From positions 1-45,983 of the forward strand of contig CAIQIZ010000004.1 in assembly GCA_903872035.1 (NCBI GenBank): a stretch of DNA of 45,983 bases, given 5' to 3'. The notes under the pieces were generated by a model, which saw only the letters and a program-made list of their open reading frames with translations, was not told where the DNA came from and did not search any database. Position numbers and translations under genes: made by a program. Within the stretch, counting starts at the first letter, position 1, and every line of letters begins with the position of its first letter. Of the stretch, positions 25,803 through 33,824 are shown one piece after another. The stretch is from an uncultured bacterium. Lineage in GTDB: Bacteria > Patescibacteriota > Minisyncoccia > Phycocordibacterales > PALSA-1337.

Positions 25803-25858
25803 CGAAAACCTGTTCATTTCTGAAACTGGCCCACAGTTCTCAGAAATGACCAGGTTTT
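25803..25858. terminator. Long near-perfect hairpin between rplI and rpmA
   Basis: The 56-base palindrome pairs GAAAACCTG, TCATTTCTGA and AACTG with their complements around a GCCCA loop, with only one or two single-base interruptions. A-runs on the left and T-runs on the right make it usable in both directions, so it probably terminates both convergent genes. Confidence 0.75.
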
Positions 25859-25893
25859 GTCGCTAATGTAAGGCGTTTGAGCGAACCGATCAA

Positions 25894-26166
25894 TTACAAA
25901 ATACACACAGTCTTCTTCCTAACGATATCATTATTGAAGCTAGTCTTTCTTTTTGTACCAAAGGAAACCTTGCCGTCTTTGAGGGCGAACAGGGTATAGT
26001 CTTTGCCAACACCGACATTGTTCCCTGGTAGAACGGTTGTACCGCGCTGGCGGAGGATGATTTGACCTACTGTGATCGCTTGGCCATGATTGACCTTAAC
26101 GCCCAGGTTCTTTGGGTTAGAATCGCGTCCGTTTTTGGTTGTTCCTGCGGCTTTCTTATGGGCCAT
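25894..26166 (-). CDS. rpmA: 50S ribosomal protein L27
   Basis: 90 residues starting [24 protein letters not shown], the conserved L27 N-terminus that reaches the peptidyl-transferase centre, then [29 protein letters not shown]. It starts directly with MAHKK, so no Firmicutes-type cleaved extension exists. rplU, the usual partner, is not adjacent. Confidence 0.96.
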   Translation of the reverse strand: MAHKKAAGTTKNGRDSNPKNLGVKVNHGQAITVGQIILRQRGTTVLPGNNVGVGKDYTLFALKDGKVSFGTKRKTSFNNDIVRKKTVCIL

Positions 26167-26487
26167 TTGATTGGATTAGAGATTATAAATTACAACTTCA
26201 AGCCAAATGCTTAGTAGGGAAGAGCTTATCACATAGTAGCTAAGAAATGCAAGATGTAGGGCGTTATAGACGGTTTGGAGCCATATTTTGGGGCCAGAAC
26301 GGGTAGTATAGGTTAGAAAGCCACAGAATGGCTAGGAATAAGGGTATTTAAGGTGTATAAAATGGCTCAACAAAGCCATATTATGGAGTTTAAAGGCTTG
26401 ACTTTAGGGGTCAAAAGCGCTATACTTGTTCGCACAAGAAGGAGCGAGTGAGCCTCATGCTTACAAGCTCTATTTTTGTTAAAAACA
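26167..26487 (+). promoter_or_regulatory. Divergent intergenic region with a near-consensus promoter at 26398-26426
   Basis: The 321-base gap between rpmA and the lysozyme-like gene holds no convincing gene. TTGACT (26398-26403), a 17-base spacer and TATACT (26421-26426) form a sigma70-type promoter reading rightward, with transcription expected near 26433. An AAGAAGGAG purine run lies at about 26436. Upstream of this promoter I see only A/T-rich sequence, which should include the rpmA promoter. Confidence 0.7.
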
Positions 26488-26985
26488 ATGACTGAACTTA
26501 CAACGAGCGCGATCTTCTTGGTAGCATCCTTGTATGGATCTGGACAAGCAACAAGTCCGATGCAAACCGTACAGGCGAGTACCATTAAGACAAGTGTTGA
26601 ACAGACGACTAACATAGAGAGCACCTCGATAGCTAAAAATTCGGCGCAGACGACTTCGGCTGATACGAGAGCCATGGAGGCCTACTTGCGCAAGCAATTT
26701 GGCGATCAAGACGCGATTTTGGTAGATATCGCCCGCTGTGAGTCCAATCTCCACCAGTTCGATAGTAGCGGTAATATTATCCGCGGTGTGGTCAACTCAG
26801 CAGATATCGGTGTGATGCAGATCAATGAAAGGTATCACGACGAGACAGCTGCCAAGCTTGGCCTGGACCTTCATACTGTAGAGGGTAACGTGGCTTATGC
26901 CAAGCACCTCTATGAGGAGCAGGGCACGGCCCCTTGGAAGTCTTCGCAGAAGTGTTGGGGCACTGGGGATATTGCCAAGAAGTAA
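26488..26985 (+). CDS. Lysozyme-like (transglycosylase-fold) exported protein
   Basis: 165 residues from ATG 26488. A weak N-terminal hydrophobic segment (about 3-20) looks like a signal peptide. The C-terminal half has IARCESNLHQFDSSGNIIRGVVNSADIGVMQINERYH, a lysozyme/SLT pattern with ESN (catalytic Glu), GVMQIN and a closing KCWG, where the two Cys could pair. Such proteins cleave the glycan backbone of peptidoglycan and are frequent and small in parcubacteria. It has its own promoter and terminator. Confidence 0.82.
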   Translation: MTELTTSAIFLVASLYGSGQATSPMQTVQASTIKTSVEQTTNIESTSIAKNSAQTTSADTRAMEAYLRKQFGDQDAILVDIARCESNLHQFDSSGNIIRGVVNSADIGVMQINERYHDETAAKLGLDLHTVEGNVAYAKHLYEEQGTAPWKSSQKCWGTGDIAKK

Positions 26986-27008
26986 ATTTGAATCTATTAA
27001 CAAAACAT

Positions 27009-27038
27009 AAAAGGTCTCATCGAAAGGTGAGGCCTTTT
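27009..27038. terminator. Bidirectional hairpin terminator
   Basis: AAAAGGTCTCA / TGAGGCCTTTT stem with a TCGAAAGG loop. The flanking A and T runs allow use from the lysozyme-like gene on the plus strand and, overlapping its stop region, from the DUF5672 gene on the minus strand. Confidence 0.8.
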
Positions 27039-27792
27039 ATGATGGCTGGAGATTAATTGTCTTCTGGTTGATTCGTTTCCTATGATCGGTGAGGTCGTTT
27101 ATGATTTGGCCTGTATACTCGGCATGTACGTTTAACCACTTTGAGATATCAGTCCACCAAAGACCGTGAAATCCAAATTGACCATTCCAGGTGTCGTCTG
27201 CGTCGTCATGGCCTTCAAAGCTGAAACGTTCTGCCAACGCAATCGGTGCAAATCGTATGTCGTTTTGCTCCAAAATCTTACGCTGATCTACGCAGAGTAC
27301 GATGTCCTCAGGATGGTATCTCTTGAATGAATCATCACCATCCAACGTTGAGCATAACGATGTGAGTTTCTTGCTTCGAAGGGAGAAACCGCCATTTCCG
27401 ACTATCGATCTGCCAAGAAGTTCCTTCGGGCAGCCGAACTTGCTGACAGACCAACCGTTGATGAGCCAGGGCGCCCCGATATAGTCGTACTTCAAGAAAT
27501 CATCAGTCCATGCCTCAGGGTTAAGGATGAATCCATCGTGTTGGATAATGAGCACATGCGGAGTCTTAATGAACTTGTCGACGTCAGCGATCATGAATTT
27601 CGAATAGGCCGCAACAGTTGGGAGATGCTCTATTTGCACTATCCGCTTATCCCCTGATGTGGGGAGGGAAGTGAGGAGCTTCACATCGGCGAACTCGAAA
27701 TGCTTCTCGCAAATGTCTGCTACCAATCGAAGCCTCTCGATCTCAACGCAATCGACGCCGAGGAGGGTGACGGAGTTCAGAGGCTTCTTCAT
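27037..27792 (-). CDS. DUF5672 family protein, glycosyltransferase-like
   Basis: 251 residues. The core reads HVLIIQHDGFILNPEAWTDDFLKYDYIGAPW, then SIVGNGGFSLRSKKLTSL and PEDIVLCVDQRKILEQ, which is the DUF5672 pattern. This family resembles GT-A glycosyltransferases: QHDG would play the DxD-like role and ED the catalytic acid. Donor and acceptor are unknown; nearby surface proteins make glycosylation of wall or surface proteins plausible. No signal peptide. Confidence 0.83.
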   Translation of the reverse strand: MKKPLNSVTLLGVDCVEIERLRLVADICEKHFEFADVKLLTSLPTSGDKRIVQIEHLPTVAAYSKFMIADVDKFIKTPHVLIIQHDGFILNPEAWTDDFLKYDYIGAPWLINGWSVSKFGCPKELLGRSIVGNGGFSLRSKKLTSLCSTLDGDDSFKRYHPEDIVLCVDQRKILEQNDIRFAPIALAERFSFEGHDDADDTWNGQFGFHGLWWTDISKWLNVHAEYTGQIINDLTDHRKRINQKTINLQPS

Positions 27793-28015
27793 TAGAAGAG
27801 AATATTAGCATAAATATTTTTGGCTGACATTTGCATCAACTGAATGAGGTTCATTATCAAAGGGGAAGGGCCAATGTCGGCCGAGTCAGATGGCATAAAG
27901 TCGAAACAGGCCATGTCGCACAAGTATCTGTGGATAACTTATCGGGACACATTTACTGTATTATAGCAAACTATTAATCTCATAGATTTTAGAAACGCTA
28001 CTTTGAGCCAATATA

Positions 28016-29710
28016 TCATTGCAAGAATAGACCCTGTGATCGGTATTTCTTGATTGCTGACTCGAAGTGACTAGCCCACTGGGGGAAATTGGAGACATAA
28101 TTGCTGTCGAGACATAGGTAAAGCATCTTTGGGTCTAATTGCAAGACTTTGAACAGAGCCTGGAATTGAGGATTGGTCCAGTCGCTTGTTTTATACGGAT
28201 ATTCAGTCTCTGTGGACATGGTCTGCCCATTATCATTATATGTTCCAGTTGGTTTGTACTTTATCGAACCATCCCACCAATAACCATAGTGACCTTCTTT
28301 ATCTTTGGATAGCATAACCTCGATATTATCTAAATTCAGACTTAAATTCAGGCTTCCGAGTACAAGAAGTTTGGACATGGTTATAGGATTACCCTGCACA
28401 CCCGTACCAGATAGCTTTTGTAAAGCAACTGCATTGTTGATACTGATAGGCGATTTGCAGAAATTTGAACTGTAGGTGATATTGTTATCGACGGTATTCT
28501 CACCACCGCCGATAAATGAGGTCGCGCTGCTATTTCTGGTGTTGCTGTATTGAACGCCAAGAATATTTACAAGACCAAGTGAAGTAGTAAGCCCGGAACC
28601 TGTAGAACCAACAAAGCCAGCCGAGGAGTAAGCAGGGCCGTACATAGAGGCGATAGGGTATATAGAGGCGATATTTGTTGGAGGTGGAACATAAGGCATT
28701 GTGTTCATATAGCATTTTCCATCGCCGTAATTATCATAGAATTGATTCGCTCCGCAAACAGGCGTAAGTGGTGCGGTATCGCCTGTTGTGGTATAACCGG
28801 CAGGCATTGTGAGCCAGATCGCGGAGCCGTCACTAGGCTCCTTGCCTTCAATAATTTCGTGAGTCTTGTAGTCGTTTTCGATAATACCATTAGTATTATA
28901 AGATCTGTGGTTACCATAACTGTAGTCGGTGGGATTCGAAACGGCGGTATATGTGACCGGTGATGTGCTCACCGGAGTCGTGGGCGTAGTCGCTACCGTT
29001 GTGTTTACAATCGGTGAAGTCACAACTGCCGGCGGTGTGGGTGTCGGAGTCGGACTAGGGCTGGCATTACTCACCGTGCCATTGTTTCCCAGATAATCGG
29101 TATACGCTGAACTGCCGCCGGAACCCAATTGTCCGATCAGTTGGTTAAGCTGAGCGGAGTTATCAGGAGAAGGTGTTGGGGTCGGAGTTGGATTAGCAGT
29201 CGCTAAAGTACATGTCCATCCTGGCGGACAAACTGGAACGTTCGTTTGAGTTATTGGGGTGCAAATCCATCCGGTCGGACATTGGGACGTTCCGCTGGTC
29301 GCTCCAGCACTGCTTCCGCTCGATGAACCGGAGCTGGCTGTGCTTGTTGTACATCCATAGAGGCTGTTTATCTTAGCTCTGGTAGAAGCTCCGAAAAATC
29401 CATTGCCTGAAGTCAGGCCATTCGGTGCCAGAATATCCGTAGAATATTTTTCCTGGAAGGTGGTAATTGCTTTGGCAACTGTCGCATTGTAAGAAGTAAG
29501 CGCCACTCCGGAGCTCCAAAGGCCTTCATTGACCAGATCGGCTTTGAGAGCCGTAGCTTCGGCGGAAGTCAGAGAGGAGCCAATTTTGTGGTTATTTGTG
29601 AAGGTGTAACAGGAGGTGGAGGCGTGAACGATTTCCGTCGGCAGAACACTCAAGGCTGATAATCCCAAGATTGCCAGTGGAATCGCGAAAAGGATGAGGA
29701 ACTTTTTCAT
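28016..29710 (-). CDS. Large secreted surface protein with peptidoglycan-binding-like domain
   Basis: 564 residues. Signal peptide about 1-30 (MKKFLILFAIPLAILGL ... VHA). Residues about 38-118 follow the PG_binding_1-type repeat seen in many parcubacterial exported proteins (VNEGLW...VAKAITTFQEKYSTDILAPNGLTSGNGFFGASTRAKINSLYG). Next come two similar Cys motifs (CPTGWICTP and CPPGWTCTL) and a long Ser/Thr/Pro-rich stalk to about 270. The remaining 290 residues form a domain I do not recognise. It is probably cell-wall-attached and involved in surface contact. Whether it belongs to the host or to the neighbouring phage is open; host is more likely. Confidence 0.75.
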   Translation of the reverse strand: MKKFLILFAIPLAILGLSALSVLPTEIVHASTSCYTFTNNHKIGSSLTSAEATALKADLVNEGLWSSGVALTSYNATVAKAITTFQEKYSTDILAPNGLTSGNGFFGASTRAKINSLYGCTTSTASSGSSSGSSAGATSGTSQCPTGWICTPITQTNVPVCPPGWTCTLATANPTPTPTPSPDNSAQLNQLIGQLGSGGSSAYTDYLGNNGTVSNASPSPTPTPTPPAVVTSPIVNTTVATTPTTPVSTSPVTYTAVSNPTDYSYGNHRSYNTNGIIENDYKTHEIIEGKEPSDGSAIWLTMPAGYTTTGDTAPLTPVCGANQFYDNYGDGKCYMNTMPYVPPPTNIASIYPIASMYGPAYSSAGFVGSTGSGLTTSLGLVNILGVQYSNTRNSSATSFIGGGENTVDNNITYSSNFCKSPISINNAVALQKLSGTGVQGNPITMSKLLVLGSLNLSLNLDNIEVMLSKDKEGHYGYWWDGSIKYKPTGTYNDNGQTMSTETEYPYKTSDWTNPQFQALFKVLQLDPKMLYLCLDSNYVSNFPQWASHFESAIKKYRSQGLFLQ

Positions 29711-29719
29711 GTGATATTT

Positions 29720-29741
29720 CTACTGATAAACTACTGATAAA
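29720..29741 (-). repeat. Tandem 11-bp repeat just upstream of the surface protein gene
   Basis: Two exact copies of TTTATCAGTAG (minus strand) end about 10 bases before the ATG at 29710. A diverged version (TTATTAGTAATTTATC) sits at the same distance before the phage spike gene at 35537. Candidate shared translation or transcription control site. Confidence 0.5.
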
Positions 29742-29757
29742 CGATTGCTCAAATTCT

Positions 29758-29931
29758 TCACCGCCGCCACTTTGTAGCCATTGTATTATTGTAGCAATTA
29801 TAAAAGAAAAAGTAGTAAATAGGAAATGCCACGCATACACAAATGACGATAATTAAAGCGATCAACTTCGGATGATGTTCTTTTGGAGGTATCTTGAAAA
29901 TCTCGTTCAATTGAGAATTGGTGGCATCCAT
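29758..29931 (-). CDS. Small single-span membrane protein
   Basis: 57 residues from ATG 29931 (an in-frame extension to 29958 runs into a CA-repeat microsatellite and is unlikely). The N-terminal half is soluble; residues about 23-42 (LIALIIVICVCVAFPIYYFFF) form one helix with a short basic tail (MATKWRR). The gene lies 47 bases upstream of the surface protein on the same strand and may be co-expressed. No family recognised. Confidence 0.5.
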   Translation of the reverse strand: MDATNSQLNEIFKIPPKEHHPKLIALIIVICVCVAFPIYYFFFYNCYNNTMATKWRR

Positions 29932-29996
29932 GAGGTCAATTATCCCACACACACACACACTAACAAGGGGCGTGGTGGGGATAAGGTAAGTGCGGG

Positions 29997-30025
29997 TTGC
30001 TGGATACTGTGATCCGCGATAATAT
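29997..30025 (+). promoter_or_regulatory. Promoter of the DUF3800 gene
   Basis: TTGCTG (29997-30002), a 17-base spacer and TAATAT (30020-30025). The expected start point is about 30032, only about three bases before the ATG at 30035, so the mRNA is probably leaderless. Confidence 0.6.
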
Positions 30026-30034
30026 ATTCGCTAT

Positions 30035-30697
30035 ATGCCACACATTTTCCTAGACGAGAGCGGACAGTTTTCTAAACATAGCCACGAAAAGTATTTTGTG
30101 GTTGCGTCATTTACCGTAGGCGACATTCGTCGAACAGCGAAAGGATTCCGGGCATGGTGCAGAAGTCATTTTCCCAGGAAAATGCGTGATCAGAGTGAGA
30201 TAAAGTGGTCGTCAACGAGATATCCCGATAGCTTGCGTTTGAAAATGTTGCGTGAAATTTCAAAGCTTGATGTGCGAATACGGTTTGCATATCTACTCCA
30301 CAGAAATATTCCAGCGGACTATCATCATAAAAACAAATTGAAAAGCGGACTGTTATATACCAATATTGTCGGCGAAATATTGACATCGTACTTGCCGATA
30401 ACTGATAAAGAATTCCGTGTTTTCTGTGATCGTAGAAAATTGAGCGGAATGTCTGAAGCCGAATTCAAAGAAATTCTTAAGGCGAGACTTCTTCCGGGAT
30501 TACCGAAGAATGTAGTGTTACAAATTGAAATGGTTGATTCGGCCGCAGTGGTCAATATTCAGATAGCTGATTGGATAGCCGGAGCCTTGGCACGATACCT
30601 TGAAAAGGGGAAGCTTGGAGAAGAATGTTTCCAGATTTTGAAAGGTAATATCATCGGGGAAGGGAAGGAACTATTTAACGGAGAGACGATCGCATAA
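30035..30697 (+). CDS. DUF3800 domain protein
   Basis: 220 residues beginning MPHIFLDESGQFSKHSHEKYFVVASF, the DUF3800 signature (DESG with the first acidic site). Later conserved parts include FRVFCDRRKLSG near residue 128 and VDSAAVVNIQIADWIAGALARYLE near 170, where the second acidic residues lie. The family has an RNase H-like fold by prediction and is common next to mobile elements, but its activity is unproven. It sits just outside the integrase end of the phage and may be a passenger of the integration site. Confidence 0.85.
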   Translation: MPHIFLDESGQFSKHSHEKYFVVASFTVGDIRRTAKGFRAWCRSHFPRKMRDQSEIKWSSTRYPDSLRLKMLREISKLDVRIRFAYLLHRNIPADYHHKNKLKSGLLYTNIVGEILTSYLPITDKEFRVFCDRRKLSGMSEAEFKEILKARLLPGLPKNVVLQIEMVDSAAVVNIQIADWIAGALARYLEKGKLGEECFQILKGNIIGEGKELFNGETIA

Positions 30698-30728
30698 ACA
30701 AAAAATCCGCCGTAGCGGGTTCTTTGTT
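30697..30728 (+). terminator. Terminator after DUF3800 gene
   Basis: AACAAA...ATCCGC-CGTA-GCGGGT...TTTGTT: a GC-rich stem with A/T arms that start at the stop codon. It ends the DUF3800 transcript before the phage region. Confidence 0.7.
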
Positions 30729-30853
30729 AGAAGTAGCGTCTCACAAGGTGGTGCTCTCCAACTCAAGCCCCAGATACTCTGAGGGAACATCGGAGCGCCT
30801 CGTAAGTTATTATTGCGTACTTCTGGTACAAGACTAGCAAACTCGATGCGTGT

Positions 30854-30897
30854 TGTCAACTTGACCTGTTGACAGCGTTAATTTGTAATAAGATACT
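30854..30897 (+). promoter_or_regulatory. Promoter with an overlapping operator-like dyad
   Basis: A perfect dyad TGTCAAC-ttgacct-GTTGACA (30854-30874) overlaps the -35 box TTGACA (30869-30874). With a 17-base spacer, GATACT (30892-30897) makes a good -10. The opposite strand also offers TTGACA from the left arm. This looks like a repressed, possibly divergent, promoter at the phage edge. It reads into the structured region at 30896-31070, opposite to all phage genes. No repressor gene was recognised in the element. Confidence 0.55.
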
Positions 30898-31070
30898 CCG
30901 TGCAGGAGGCGAGGATTTGACGAGGGTCAGGGGTCGGATAGCCCTGTATATTCCATTTTTTGTTTACTCGTATAGTCACCTCGCAAGATCGTCCCGTGAT
31001 GAGCACACAACTCATCCGGCCCAACTTCAAGTGTGATAAGCGTTTACTATTCCGCCACTCCTGCACGGAG
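30896..31070 (+). ncRNA. Structured region: candidate small RNA or phage origin/packaging signal
   Basis: The 175-base stretch opens with CTCCGTGCAGGAG and closes with its exact reverse complement CTCCTGCACGGAG; pairing continues imperfectly inward. Each 13-mer can also fold on itself (CTCC/GGAG). Inside are hairpins at 30928-30946 (CAGGG/CCCTG) and 30998-31016 (GATGAG/CTCATC, loop CACACAA). A promoter directs transcription into it, so it may be a small RNA. It also lies where the circular phage would have its non-coding region (after the integrase, before the OB-like gene). In Ff phages that region carries replication origins and the packaging hairpin. No known RNA family recognised. Confidence 0.5.
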
Positions 31071-31093
31071 CATCTTATGAAATTGTCAATGAG

Positions 31094-31954
31094 CTATAAA
31101 AATTTCTGCGCGTTAGCCAACATTTCATTTTTGTCGAAGTTCAAATATATGAGAGCCGAATACGGACTCACGTGTCCAAGCATCATCTGGACGTCTTTGA
31201 GATCAGCTCCACTGGCTTTCATTCGATGAGCTTTGGCATGTCGAAACATGTGAGGATGTATTCGTTTGGTGATTCCGGCTTTGGCGGCGATTTCTTTGAC
31301 CCAGCGTTCAACCGTCCTAGGGGTTATGCGTTCACGGCCGGGTTTGTCGAGCGATAGAAACAAGCTTTGTTTCTGATTCAGACAGATGCGATTGCCGAGC
31401 CAGCGGAGCAGGGTGTTCTGATGGAATTCCTTGTTCCACATGATCCAGCGGATATGCTTGTTTTTCTTTGTCTCTATCGAAGTGAAATTTTCGGTTGAGG
31501 ATATCTGATTGACATCAAGATCACACAGCTCGCTTACACGAACGCCGGTGTCGTGTAGGAGGTTGAGTACGGTCAGCTTTTGCAAGTCATGGAGTTCCCA
31601 TGGATTGAGCGTCTTGCACATTGCGGCATAATCTTCATCGCTAACTCCGATTCTGGGCTTGTGGACGTACTTGGGCTCCTGGATCAAGAAAGGGTTGACG
31701 GCGGATTCCTGTACCGAATTGAGGTAGCGAAAGAAGTTCTTCAAAACCCGACAGGAAAAAGCTACAGTAGGCGGATTATGATCCGTTGCCAGATGATGAT
31801 TGAACGCCACGATGTCGCTGTTACTGATTTCTTTGGTGTCGGTATTCTTGAAATTTGAAAGTCGAAGCAGGTATGGCTTGTATACCTCGGCCGCCCGTGG
31901 GCTTCGTATGACTTTCCAATCCAAATAATTTTGTACTGCTTGATTAATGATCAT
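31094..31954 (-). CDS. Phage tyrosine recombinase (Xer-like integrase)
   Basis: About 286 residues from ATG 31954 (an earlier in-frame start would overlap rep). The N-terminal SAM-like domain (INQAVQNYLDWKVIRSPRAAEVYKPYL) precedes a catalytic domain with Arg-139 in HDTGVRVSELCDL, a Lys in ETKKNKHIRW, the His-x-x-Arg box HPHMFRHAKAH (Arg-238), LGHVSP (His-261) and Tyr-270 in ALIYLNF. All catalytic residues are present. It is the last gene of the phage, next to the left end, and should integrate and excise the element. It is longer than the ordinary chromosomal partner proteins only at the N-terminus. Confidence 0.92.
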   Translation of the reverse strand: MIINQAVQNYLDWKVIRSPRAAEVYKPYLLRLSNFKNTDTKEISNSDIVAFNHHLATDHNPPTVAFSCRVLKNFFRYLNSVQESAVNPFLIQEPKYVHKPRIGVSDEDYAAMCKTLNPWELHDLQKLTVLNLLHDTGVRVSELCDLDVNQISSTENFTSIETKKNKHIRWIMWNKEFHQNTLLRWLGNRICLNQKQSLFLSLDKPGRERITPRTVERWVKEIAAKAGITKRIHPHMFRHAKAHRMKASGADLKDVQMMLGHVSPYSALIYLNFDKNEMLANAQKFL

Positions 31955-31965
31955 TATGATTTTGG

Positions 31966-32760
31966 TTAGTTGATAATTCTCGAATATCTCTTGTAGACCG
32001 TATGACCCGTCCATGAGTTGTAGGGAAGTGTTCGGGATTCCTCCAGTGTGTATTCAATTTGTTCTCCGAAGTCGAGATCGATCGGCGGTATCCGGATAGT
32101 GATCGGCTTTTTCAAGCCTCTCGAAGTGAAGTAGCATTTTTCGTTGAAGAGTCGAGCATCGACTACGCCTTTCTGAAGATACTTTGAGACATATGCGCCG
32201 ATCGAACGGATATGTTTGATAGCGTTGATCTTGATGAAGCCGTGAGACCAGATTTCCGCTAGCTCGTCGTTGTCGATGAATGGTAGATTGAAGAAGACGG
32301 TGTGATAGTGGACGGCTCCACGCTTCTGAAATTCGACAACCGATACATATTTCAAAGGATGTTCGATGTGGTAATTCAACCTCATCACGAACTTGCGCCA
32401 CATCTCGTTTGCTTCTTTCAGTCCGGTGACGTTTTCGGCGAAAGTGAAGGTAACGAATTTATCGGTATATTCTTGGTACTGGCCGGAATTACAGGCTATT
32501 AGACGGCGAATATGCTTCCTAGCGCGTGAGATTGAGAACGGACGACGCATACCCTGATTTCGCTTACCAACACGCTTCTTACGACGATTTCGCGACTTCA
32601 ATTGACCGCCAAAGTGGATGTCTTTCTCGAATTCGTAGACTTCTTTCACCGGACCGGAAATTACAGCTTTGAATTTTGAGAAATCTACGCCCCAGTTAGT
32701 TTTTCGCAATTCGTCGAAAGCTCGACCGAGCTCATCGGCGGAGGGAATCTGATTACCCAT
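31966..32760 (-). CDS. Rolling-circle replication initiator (HUH endonuclease, pII-like)
   Basis: 264 residues. After a basic N-terminal third (SRNRRKKRVGKRNQ), motif I is FVTFTFAENV (102-111), motif II is the metal-binding HYH at 151-153 (RGAVHYHTVFFN) and motif III is AYVSKYLQKG with Tyr-190 and Tyr-194. This is the HUH/two-Tyr layout of phage initiators such as gpA. It should nick the plus-strand origin and start rolling-circle synthesis. It ends 11 bases before the integrase ATG and follows the Zot gene, so the three probably share a transcript. Confidence 0.9.
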   Translation of the reverse strand: MGNQIPSADELGRAFDELRKTNWGVDFSKFKAVISGPVKEVYEFEKDIHFGGQLKSRNRRKKRVGKRNQGMRRPFSISRARKHIRRLIACNSGQYQEYTDKFVTFTFAENVTGLKEANEMWRKFVMRLNYHIEHPLKYVSVVEFQKRGAVHYHTVFFNLPFIDNDELAEIWSHGFIKINAIKHIRSIGAYVSKYLQKGVVDARLFNEKCYFTSRGLKKPITIRIPPIDLDFGEQIEYTLEESRTLPYNSWTGHTVYKRYSRIIN

Positions 32761-32822
32761 ACAATTGTCTATTTTGTTTTCTGATTATGTGTGACGGAGG
32801 TCGAGTCTAGAAAACACATAAC

Positions 32823-33602
32823 CTACATTTTGATATTTCTTAATGTGGCCGAAAATCTGGCCGCTAAAGCAGCCCAGATTTCGGCCACTTTTATGATGTT
32901 AACTTCATAGGTTTCAGTTTTGATGGTTGTGGTGCCGATTGTATTTCCAATCTCACCTTTGATACCGACAGTCTCCTTGGTGTTATACATATTGAAGTAT
33001 TTCGCTTCACCCCAATATAATTTTCTTGATAGTCGGTTTTCTTCGTTGACTGTTTCATCACCGGATAGGTCATATTCATCGCGAGCGAATAGAGTGATGA
33101 ATGGAACCATGAACTTTTCGCAATGATAGAATACGTTGGTCATACCTCTCATGACGGCGTGAACGGAAGTCGGGCGTTGAGTAGTGTAGAAGATCGAACG
33201 ATCAAATTTGCGGGTTTGAAGAATATTTAATCTTTGAGACATGGGCATTTTCGACATCTGGTATGAATCAAAGAGCACATATGCTTCATCTATACCGACA
33301 ATACAGTTTCGTAACTTCCCGAAATTTTCGTGCCATTTTTCATCCGTTGGCATCTTTCGGAGATTAGTAGCAGGATATTTTATGAACTTTCTTTTGAGAC
33401 CGATAGCGCCTAGGAATATGCAGAATGGATTTTGCCTAGCGTCGTAGCCATTCCAATTGATCGTAAAATTCGTGTAAACAACATGACCGGCATTCAGTAG
33501 GCGAAGAAGATCCCGAACCATAGCGTACGTCTTACCTTGGCCGAGCCGGCCGTAGTAGCAATATATGCCGTGCTCTATATCCATTCGTTTTGATTTGAAC
33601 AT
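32823..33602 (-). CDS. Zot/pI-like assembly ATPase
   Basis: 259 residues from ATG 33602. Walker A is GRLGQGKT (18-25) and Walker B is IVGIDEAYVLF (101-111), followed by SQRLNILQTRKFDRSIFYTTQRPTSVHAVMRGMTNVFYHCEKF, which fits the sensor region of Zot/gene I proteins (HerA/FtsK branch). These proteins power extrusion of filamentous phage. Unlike M13 pI, no C-terminal transmembrane helix is visible, so a separate membrane partner such as the pVI-like protein may anchor it. The TTTT-rich upstream stretch lacks a clear Shine-Dalgarno. Confidence 0.9.
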   Translation of the reverse strand: MFKSKRMDIEHGIYCYYGRLGQGKTYAMVRDLLRLLNAGHVVYTNFTINWNGYDARQNPFCIFLGAIGLKRKFIKYPATNLRKMPTDEKWHENFGKLRNCIVGIDEAYVLFDSYQMSKMPMSQRLNILQTRKFDRSIFYTTQRPTSVHAVMRGMTNVFYHCEKFMVPFITLFARDEYDLSGDETVNEENRLSRKLYWGEAKYFNMYNTKETVGIKGEIGNTIGTTTIKTETYEVNIIKVAEIWAALAARFSATLRNIKM

Positions 33603-33616
33603 AACCACTGATTTAA

Positions 33617-33787
33617 TTATTTTTTATATATTCGACCCTGGTACTTCAGTACATAACAGACAAGCAACTCACAAAATTTATTGTCGTCGATCTCGCTGTA
33701 TTTCCAAGAATTGATCAGATCAGCGACGTGACAGACAAACCTCCGTTTGATGATATGAGGATCATTCGAATACAACCTGTTCCACAT
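33617..33787 (-). CDS. Small basic phage protein (56 aa)
   Basis: An open frame from ATG 33787 to TAA 33617 fills the gap between the pVI-like and Zot genes. The product is soluble and basic, with two Cys and a helical middle (KRRFVCHVADLINSWKYSEIDDNKF). It starts 38 bases after the previous stop. Too short for many gene finders. No family recognised; position between assembly genes suggests a structural or regulatory role. Confidence 0.55.
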   Translation of the reverse strand: MWNRLYSNDPHIIKRRFVCHVADLINSWKYSEIDDNKFCELLVCYVLKYQGRIYKK

Positions 33788-33824
33788 GACTTTTTACATT
33801 AGCTAATAATGCGAACAAATTTCG

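Noticed and set aside
27931-27943. Perfect DnaA box (TGTGGATAA) as a sign of a replication origin
   Set aside because: Only one copy is present, with no cluster, AT-rich unwinding element or dnaA/dnaN nearby.
30720-30840. tRNA- or tmRNA-like sequence on the minus strand after DUF3800
   Set aside because: A GAGTTGGAGAGC D-arm-like stretch exists, but no matching T-arm or acceptor stem pairs with it.
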